NCBI RefSeq assembly: GCF_002723835.1
Contig: NZ_BEWG01000062.1
Coordinates: 2,167 to 65,330 of the forward strand
Reading direction: 5' to 3'
Source: Mycobacterium sp. shizuoka-1
GTDB lineage: Bacteria; Actinomycetota; Actinomycetes; Mycobacteriales; Mycobacteriaceae
Length of the DNA stretch: 63,164 nucleotides
Positions 58,024-63,164 of the stretch are shown here, in pieces (position 1 is the stretch's first letter; each line of letters begins with the position of its first letter). A model generated the notes under the pieces. It did no database searches, was not told where the DNA came from, and worked only from the letters and a program-made list of their open reading frames with translations. The position numbers and the translations under genes were made by a program.

Positions 58024-58665
58024 ATGGATGATGCGGCAGCCCGGGAGCTCGTGGCGCGGCTGCGCCGGCACGCCGGCACCACCTATGCCGCCGAGGCGGG
58101 GATCACCAGGCGCGACACCCCGATGCCGTTGTTCCAGCTGTTGGTGCTCGCCATGCTGGGCAGCAAGCCGATCGACGCCGCGATCGCCACCCAGGCCGCC
58201 AAGGAGCTGTTCCGGGCCGGCTTGCGCACCCCGCGCGCGGTGCTCACCGCCGACCGGCCGACGCTGATCGAGGCCTTCGGCCGGGCCCACTACGTGCGCT
58301 ACGACGAGAGTTCGGCGACGCGGCTGACCGAGCTGGCCACCCGGGTCGACCGGGACTACCACGGTGACCTGCGCGGGCTGGCCCGCCTGGGCAAACCCGA
58401 CGTCCGCGAGGCCAAGCAGCTGCTCAAGCAGTTCACCGGCATCGGCGACACCGGCGCCGACATCTACCTGCGTGAGGTGCAGGACGTCTGGCCGTGGGTA
58501 CGGCCGTACTTCGGCAAGCGGGCCCTGGACACCGCCGGGGAGCTCGGGCTCCCCCGCAACCCCGGTCGGCTGGCCGCACTCACCGGCCGTGCGATCGCGC
58601 CGCTGGCCGCCGCGCTGGTGCGGGTGTCGGTGGACGAGGATGTCCGGCAGCGCGTCGCCGGCTGA
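58024..58665 (+). CDS. HhH-GPD-like DNA-binding protein, probably non-glycosylase
   Basis: 213-residue helical protein of the endonuclease III type. The helix-hairpin-helix region LLKQFTGIGDTGADIYLREV (about 137-156) is clear. However, the Lys that catalyses base excision in EndoIII (LPGVGRKTAN) is absent, the position being Asp/Thr, and there is no C-terminal FeS cysteine cluster. It may bind DNA without cutting, or use a different chemistry. Followed after three bases by a DUF72 gene. Confidence 0.72.
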   Translation: MDDAAARELVARLRRHAGTTYAAEAGITRRDTPMPLFQLLVLAMLGSKPIDAAIATQAAKELFRAGLRTPRAVLTADRPTLIEAFGRAHYVRYDESSATRLTELATRVDRDYHGDLRGLARLGKPDVREAKQLLKQFTGIGDTGADIYLREVQDVWPWVRPYFGKRALDTAGELGLPRNPGRLAALTGRAIAPLAAALVRVSVDEDVRQRVAG

Positions 58666-58668
58666 CAC

Positions 58669-59397
58669 GTGACCGTCCGGATCGGCACGTCGGGGTGGTC
58701 CTATGACCATTGGGACACGGTGTTGTACCGGCCGGGCCTGCCGGCCGCCCAGCGACTGGCCCGCTACGTCGAGGTGTTCGACACCGTCGAACTCAACGCC
58801 AGCTTCTACCGCTGGCCCAAGGACGCCACCTTCGACGGATGGCGCACCCGGTTGCCGGCCGGCTTCACCATGTCGGTCAAGGTGCATCGCGGCCTGAGCC
58901 ACTTCCGGCGGCTGAATTCGCCGGAACCGTGGGTGGAGCGCATCGAACGCTGCCAGCGCGCACTGGGTGACAAACGCGAGGCGGTGCTGGTGCAGCTCCA
59001 TCCCGACCTGCACCGCGACGACGCCCGGCTGGCGCACTTCCTGTCGCTGGTTCCCGGCTGGATCCGGATCGCCGTCGAGATGCGTCACCCGTCCTGGGAC
59101 GACCCCGAGGTCTACGAGCTGCTCGAGCGCTACGGCGCGGCCTATGTCGTGGTCAGCGGGCCGGGTCTGCCGTGCGTGCTGCGTGCCACCACCGACCTGG
59201 TCTACGTCCGCATGCACGGACCCGATACCGCGCCGATCTACGCGGGCAGCTACACCGACGACGATCTGGCCTGGTGGGCCGAGCGGATCCGGGAGTGGCA
59301 GGGTCAGCGCCGCCGGGTCCTGGTCTATTTCAACAACGACGGCCACGGCCACGCCGTGCGCAACGCGCTGTCGCTGCGCGAGCTACTCGGTCGCTGA
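58669..59397 (+). CDS. DUF72 family TIM-barrel protein
   Basis: 242-residue DUF72 (YecE-like) protein, a TIM-barrel enzyme family of unknown function, often next to nucleic-acid genes. Typical segments: RIGTSGWSYDHWDTVLYRPG at the N-terminus, ELNASFYRWPKDATF, and YVRMHG near residue 180. GTG start. It lies three bases downstream of the HhH protein and is probably in the same transcript. It overlaps the convergent SHOCT gene by 15 bases. Confidence 0.85.
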   Translation: MTVRIGTSGWSYDHWDTVLYRPGLPAAQRLARYVEVFDTVELNASFYRWPKDATFDGWRTRLPAGFTMSVKVHRGLSHFRRLNSPEPWVERIERCQRALGDKREAVLVQLHPDLHRDDARLAHFLSLVPGWIRIAVEMRHPSWDDPEVYELLERYGAAYVVVSGPGLPCVLRATTDLVYVRMHGPDTAPIYAGSYTDDDLAWWAERIREWQGQRRRVLVYFNNDGHGHAVRNALSLRELLGR

Positions 59398-60135
59398 CTG
59401 CTGGTCGAGCAGTTGCCTTCGGGCGGTGACGAATTCGGCGTCGGTGAGATCGCCGCGATCCCGCATCGTCTTGAGGGTGTGCAACCGGTCGGCGACCTCG
59501 GGCTCGACGTCGGCGGGTTGCGGCGCGGCCCGCACAATCGGCTCGTCATCGATGAGTTCGATGTGCGTCGGCTGGTCCGGATCGATCCGGACCACCACCA
59601 CGTCGTCGGGCTCGGGCACCTCCCCGAGGGTGAACGTCGACGTCAGCCGCGCTTCGTACGGCGCAGCCCCGTCCGGTGCCGCGACGCTCAGCCGCAACAC
59701 CCGGCGACCGGCATCCTTGTTGACCACGACGTTGAACATCGGCCTGATCACCTCGAGCACCACACCGGTACCGCGCACTCCGTCGCGGCGCAGCCGATCC
59801 ACCTGTGCCACCGCCCGGACCAGGGTCACCGCGTACCCGAGGACCAGCACTGTCCACGCGGCCAGCCACCACAGCGACAGCGGCGCCGTCCAATCGGCGG
59901 CCCACGGAACCATCGACGCGATGAACCAGCCCGGCACCATCGGGCGCGGGCAGCGCCGGGACATCGCCAGGAACACCACGAACTGCGCGACGTAGCCGAC
60001 CAGCCAGACGCCGAGCACCCCACCGCTGGCCGCCGCGGTCCCGGCGTGGTCGAGCATCCGGGTGGCGACCCAGGCCGGCGCCACGATGAGCGCCCACCAC
60101 GCCACGGCGAGGGTCGCGATCGTCCGCCACATCAT
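59383..60135 (-). CDS. Membrane protein with C-terminal SHOCT domain
   Basis: 250-residue protein. Four hydrophobic segments in the first half (about 5-30, 38-60, 68-80, 86-108) are followed by a soluble beta-rich region (about 120-200) and a short SHOCT helix-pair motif at the C-terminus, LHTLKTMRDRGDLTDAEFVT (about 215-236). SHOCT motifs are usually oligomerisation tags. Function unknown. Tandem ATGs; the first was used. Confidence 0.75.
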   Translation of the reverse strand: MMWRTIATLAVAWWALIVAPAWVATRMLDHAGTAAASGGVLGVWLVGYVAQFVVFLAMSRRCPRPMVPGWFIASMVPWAADWTAPLSLWWLAAWTVLVLGYAVTLVRAVAQVDRLRRDGVRGTGVVLEVIRPMFNVVVNKDAGRRVLRLSVAAPDGAAPYEARLTSTFTLGEVPEPDDVVVVRIDPDQPTHIELIDDEPIVRAAPQPADVEPEVADRLHTLKTMRDRGDLTDAEFVTARRQLLDQQSATE

Positions 60136-60154
60136 TGCGTCACGGTATCGGTCG

Positions 60155-62506
60155 TCACGCTCCGACCACTTCGCAGTCCACCGCGAGGACGGTGACCAGG
60201 CCGGCGGCGCCGTCGACGCGCACGCGCATACCTGCGTTCAGCCGGGAGGCGCCGTCGGCGATGCCGGACACGAACGGCACGCCCAGCTCGCTCGCCACCT
60301 CGGTGACGTTCGAGAGGGTGGACCCACCGTCGGTGAGCACCGCGGCCGGGGTGCCCAGCAGCGACACGGACTCGACGTCGGCGGTGGCGATGACGGCGAC
60401 GTCACCGGCGCCCAGCCCCGCGTCGGCGGCGGAGTCGACGATGCGGACGGTGCCCTCGACGATGCCGGGGAACAGGCCGTCGCCGCGCAATTGATCGGCG
60501 ACCCGCGCCGGCGCGGGATCTCCCGCGGGTTTCCACTCGCTGTCGATCATCGCCGGCAGCCGCAGCGTCTGCAGGTGCTCTCGCTCGGCGATGCGGCGCT
60601 TGATCCGCAACCGGCTGTCCGGTGGCAGGAACAGCGCCTCCTCGATCGTCAGGTAGAACACATCGTCGGCGGCCGCAAGCCTGTCTTGATCGACCATGCG
60701 GCGTCCCAATTCCCGTGCGGCAAGCCGCAGTTGATGGGTGAAACGCATGGTCGTGTCGTAGGCCAGCGTCCGGCACGCCCCCGGTGGGGACGGGTCGTCC
60801 TCGTGCATCCGGGCGCCGGGCCCCGCGGTGGCAGCCGCGTAGAGCGCGTCGGGCCGGTCGGCCAGTACCGGCGTCGCCAGCTCGGCGGCGCCCGGCCCGC
60901 GATGCCCGAGGTGGGCCAGCGCCGAATCGAACGCCGCGGCGAGCATCGGTGCCGCGGTGCGGGTGGCCTCCAGATCACCGGCCTCCAGGGCCGTGCGCGC
61001 GTACGGATGCGCGCGCAACACCCGGGCCAGTGACGCGATCTCGGACTGCACGTTCACTGTCTGACCTGCGCCGTCCAACTGCGCCGGCGCCACCTCGGCC
61101 AACAGTACGGACCAGGCTGCCAGTACCCAGCCTTCGTGAACTCTGCTGCGCAGCAGACGGATTCGCGCATCCAGCTGGGACTGCCGGAGCAGTTCGAGCG
61201 TGGCCGCGTCTCGACGCTCGGCGTCGGCGGCCTGGCGGTAGGCGCTCAGATGCCGGCCGTACATTCGTGCGCACGAGACCAGCCGACCCGTCGACATGGT
61301 GCCGGCGATCGCGGCCGACCACGACGAGGCGGAGCGCGGTGCGTCAGGTGCGCTGCGCAGCCGCCGGGCCATGGGGATCGCACGGGCGGGCAGTCGCGGT
61401 TCGGCCGCCGCAAGCGCCGAGACGCCGAGATAGATCCGGTGGCCGAACACCGCGACCAGGCGGTTCTCCCATTCGGCCGCCACCGGGTCGCGCAGGTCCA
61501 GTGCCTGCGCCAGGGTGCGACCGGCGATGCGCAATCCGGCCAGATGCAGGTCCAGCGACATCGGCGTGAGCGGCCGGGCGCTGACGTCGTGCAGTGGACT
61601 GGCCAGGAAGCGTGGAAACCGCGGGTCGATGCGATCGTCGAACTCGCCCTCCGCGCCGTCGACCGCCGCAGCCGGCAACGCGTCGTGTGCCGCCCGCGGG
61701 ATCGTCACGGTCGGCATCGGGATGCGGCCGGGCGCCCCGACCGCGCCGTGCAGATCGAGCTTGCGGCCTTGCAGCCCTCGCGCGGTGTCGGTCACGGCAT
61801 CGGTTGCACCCCAGCCGCATTCGAAGTGCCACTGGGTGCGCATGGCGGTCAGGTCCAGCGCTGGGCGCAGCTGCGGCCAGCCCGGCAGGGCGCGCACCCG
61901 GAGCCGGGGATCGACCGCGCCCAGAATGCGGCGTGCGGACACCGCGGTGGTGGTGTCGGCGGTGGCCAGGTCCACCACACCGGTGTGATCGGTGCCGACC
62001 GCGAGGACCAGAAACCGGATCAGGTCGTCGACGTGGAGCACCTGCAGCGGCTCCGGGCCGCTGGTGTCCAGCACCGCGGCCACCGACCGGCACACCAGCG
62101 CGTCGGCCTGGCGCCCCACGGGGGCGGCGATGCGCACCACCAGGCTCGGCGCCCACCCGGTGCCGACCAGGTTCTCGGCCTGCTGCCACATCGTGGGCGC
62201 GAGCAGCGACAACGACGGGAACACGATGCGGGCACCGCCTCGGGCGGCGGCATCACAGACCCGGGCCAGACCGGCCGGCCGGGCCGGGTCACCGCCCGGC
62301 TCGGGTAGGTGCACCACCACGTCGGCCTGCTCGGCCAACCGGTACACCACCGGGTGGGTCAGGGCCGCGCAGGTGAAGTCCACGCCGGGATCGAGGTCGC
62401 GATGAGGACGTTCGGCAATTCCGTGAACATCGTGGCCGGCGGCCAGCAGGCTCGGAGCCAGCGCACGACCGAGCTCGGTGGTGACCCCCGTGAGCAAGAT
62501 CTGCAT
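60155..62506 (-). CDS. NAD-epimerase/PEP-utilizer mobile-domain fusion protein
   Basis: 783-residue fusion. The N-terminus (1-220) is an extended SDR/epimerase Rossmann fold opening QILLTGVTTELGRALAPSLLAAGH, with no obvious Tyr-x3-Lys. A long helical middle (about 250-640) follows, and the C-terminus (about 675-775) resembles the mobile phosphohistidine domain of PEP-utilising enzymes: EGTVRIVDSA, TDGGSTLSNVTEVASELGVP. The active-site His that would follow Ser is replaced by Asn, so phosphoryl carriage is doubtful. Size and layout resemble M. tuberculosis Rv2047c. The function may be in polyketide or lipid metabolism, unproven. Confidence 0.8.
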   Translation of the reverse strand: MQILLTGVTTELGRALAPSLLAAGHDVHGIAERPHRDLDPGVDFTCAALTHPVVYRLAEQADVVVHLPEPGGDPARPAGLARVCDAAARGGARIVFPSLSLLAPTMWQQAENLVGTGWAPSLVVRIAAPVGRQADALVCRSVAAVLDTSGPEPLQVLHVDDLIRFLVLAVGTDHTGVVDLATADTTTAVSARRILGAVDPRLRVRALPGWPQLRPALDLTAMRTQWHFECGWGATDAVTDTARGLQGRKLDLHGAVGAPGRIPMPTVTIPRAAHDALPAAAVDGAEGEFDDRIDPRFPRFLASPLHDVSARPLTPMSLDLHLAGLRIAGRTLAQALDLRDPVAAEWENRLVAVFGHRIYLGVSALAAAEPRLPARAIPMARRLRSAPDAPRSASSWSAAIAGTMSTGRLVSCARMYGRHLSAYRQAADAERRDAATLELLRQSQLDARIRLLRSRVHEGWVLAAWSVLLAEVAPAQLDGAGQTVNVQSEIASLARVLRAHPYARTALEAGDLEATRTAAPMLAAAFDSALAHLGHRGPGAAELATPVLADRPDALYAAATAGPGARMHEDDPSPPGACRTLAYDTTMRFTHQLRLAARELGRRMVDQDRLAAADDVFYLTIEEALFLPPDSRLRIKRRIAEREHLQTLRLPAMIDSEWKPAGDPAPARVADQLRGDGLFPGIVEGTVRIVDSAADAGLGAGDVAVIATADVESVSLLGTPAAVLTDGGSTLSNVTEVASELGVPFVSGIADGASRLNAGMRVRVDGAAGLVTVLAVDCEVVGA

Positions 62507-62591
62507 GCCAGGCCTCGCTTCCCCTGTCGTGCTCCGACTGTAAGCAGGTCCAGGCGAAAATATCGAGCCTTTGGGGCGGGGCCCGACCCGA

Positions 62592-63164
62592 TCAGACCAG
62601 GCTGGCCCGCCCGTCGGCGTGCACCGTGACCTTGGCTCCCGCGATGTCCTCGGCGACTGTCACCGCGGCCGCCTCGGGGTCGTCGATGACCGCCACCGCG
62701 CGGGCGTCGTCGCTGGTCCGCACCGTCAGGAAGGCCTTCTCCGGCCGCCCGTCGCGGTCGAACGGGGTGGTCCAGGACTCGACCGTGCCCTCGCCGGACC
62801 ACTCGACCAGCGCCCGGCGGGTGGGCTCCCGGTCGACCGCGGGCTGGACGTCTTCCCAGCGGAAGGCAGCCGGCGGCGGGGTGGCGCTGTACACGCCGAA
62901 ACTGTGTTTGGTCAGGTAACCGCCGTTGGCGGTGATGAGACCGCGCGCGGCCGGGTCGGCGCGCAACAGTTCGGCCATCGTGGCGATCGAATGCATCACG
63001 TAGTTGTTCCACGGCCCACCGGCGAACGTCAGGCCGCCGGTCACCGTGAGCGGGCGCTGCGGGTCGTCGGTCGGCAGCCCCAGCTCGCGGGCGGCCACCT
63101 GCACCGCCGATGGGAAGCACGAGTAGACGTCGACGTGGGCGAGTTCGTCGACACCGACCCCGGC
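62592..63164 (-). CDS. Thiolase-like protein, C-terminal part only
   Basis: The reading frame is open to the right window edge (63164), and the start lies outside, so at least 190 residues remain. The visible part begins GVGVDELAHVDVYSCFPSAV and continues TVTGGLTFAGGPWNNYVMHS, the pattern of the acetyl-CoA acetyltransferase-like (SCP2-thiolase) proteins, with a small C-terminal OB-like extension (about the last 80 residues). It probably acts on CoA-bound acyl groups. It ends 85 bases downstream of the start of the fusion protein gene on the same strand. Confidence 0.8.
   Translation of the reverse strand, partial: AGVGVDELAHVDVYSCFPSAVQVAARELGLPTDDPQRPLTVTGGLTFAGGPWNNYVMHSIATMAELLRADPAARGLITANGGYLTKHSFGVYSATPPPAAFRWEDVQPAVDREPTRRALVEWSGEGTVESWTTPFDRDGRPEKAFLTVRTSDDARAVAVIDDPEAAAVTVAEDIAGAKVTVHADGRASLV

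Overview
The window is high-GC (roughly two-thirds G+C) DNA from a mycobacterium, most likely an environmental, fast-growing Mycolicibacterium-type species. The evidence is a set of lineage markers: an antigen-85-type mycolyltransferase, a mycolic-acid cyclopropane synthase/methyltransferase homologue, close homologues of CYP125, CYP124 and CYP140, an LdtMt1-like L,D-transpeptidase, PepA, BfrA, GlnA3, a 13E12-type DUF222/HNH gene and several F420-type oxidoreductases. A full-length Lon protease argues against the M. tuberculosis complex, which lacks lon. No rRNA, tRNA, CRISPR array, insertion sequence or prophage was seen. Coding density is very high. Only two gaps exceed 300 bases (458-854 and 32502-33014).

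Layout. 1-2.8 kb: a secreted protein, then a STAS/ANTAR regulatory pair and a Thr-rich anchored protein. 2.8-8.3 kb: a TetR-SDR unit divergent from a P450-ferredoxin operon around a three-copy operator, an XRE/MmyB-type regulator with a perfect 17-bp palindrome, and cyp125 behind a perfect KstR box. 8.3-12.4 kb: YceI protein, FadR-type regulator plus fatty acid hydroxylase-family membrane protein, L,D-transpeptidase, DUF7159 protein. 12.6-15.7 kb: an AhpD-like protein, fdxA and a two-gene envelope operon, the latter two each preceded by a DosR-like box, then a mycolic acid methyltransferase homologue. 16-23 kb: PepA, secreted chorismate mutase, DUF4331, F420 enzyme, Tat-exported polysaccharide deacetylase, small SRPBCC/NTF2 proteins, threonine-synthase-like PLP enzyme. 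23-31 kb: cyp124, cyp140, a coiled-coil membrane protein, a GT4 glycosyltransferase, a Tat lipoprotein hydrolase, flavin reductase, and an amidohydrolase plus epoxide-hydrolase-like pair.

31-38 kb: a secreted mycobacterial protein with a palindrome-rich, AT-rich upstream region; the glnA3-amidohydrolase pair, separated by a single in-frame TAG; a CXXC protein behind a second copy of the same KstR 14-mer; and bfrA/bfd diverging from tandem IdeR boxes. 38-45.7 kb: DUF222/HNH gene, PPOX/EthD pair, arylsulfatase, thioesterase, NCS2 permease. 45.9-47.9 kb: an exported protein with two 108-residue repeats and a C-terminal region resembling aerolysin/ETX-MTX2 pore formers. This is the most novel-looking gene of the window. 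48-53 kb: a TPR / rhomboid-like / deaminase / GH13 operon. 53-57 kb: an Ag85C-like mycolyltransferase, a strong terminator, then lon behind a HAIR-like HspR element. 57-63 kb: TfoX-N, F420 enzyme, a HhH-domain protein, DUF72, SHOCT protein, an SDR/PEP-utilizer fusion, and the 3' part of a thiolase-like gene cut by the window edge.

How the genes fit together: much of the content concerns lipid and sterol oxidation (four P450s, SDR, KstR boxes, thiolase- and crotonase-family enzymes), envelope construction (Ag85, Ldt, mycolate methyltransferase, deacetylase, GT4) and stress or metal control (DosR, IdeR and HspR-like sites). Several genes that neighbour each other in M. tuberculosis (chorismate mutase, cyp140, amidohydrolase, glnA3, bfrA) recur here with other genes between them. 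All functional statements come from reading motifs and from remembered family members; no database search was run.
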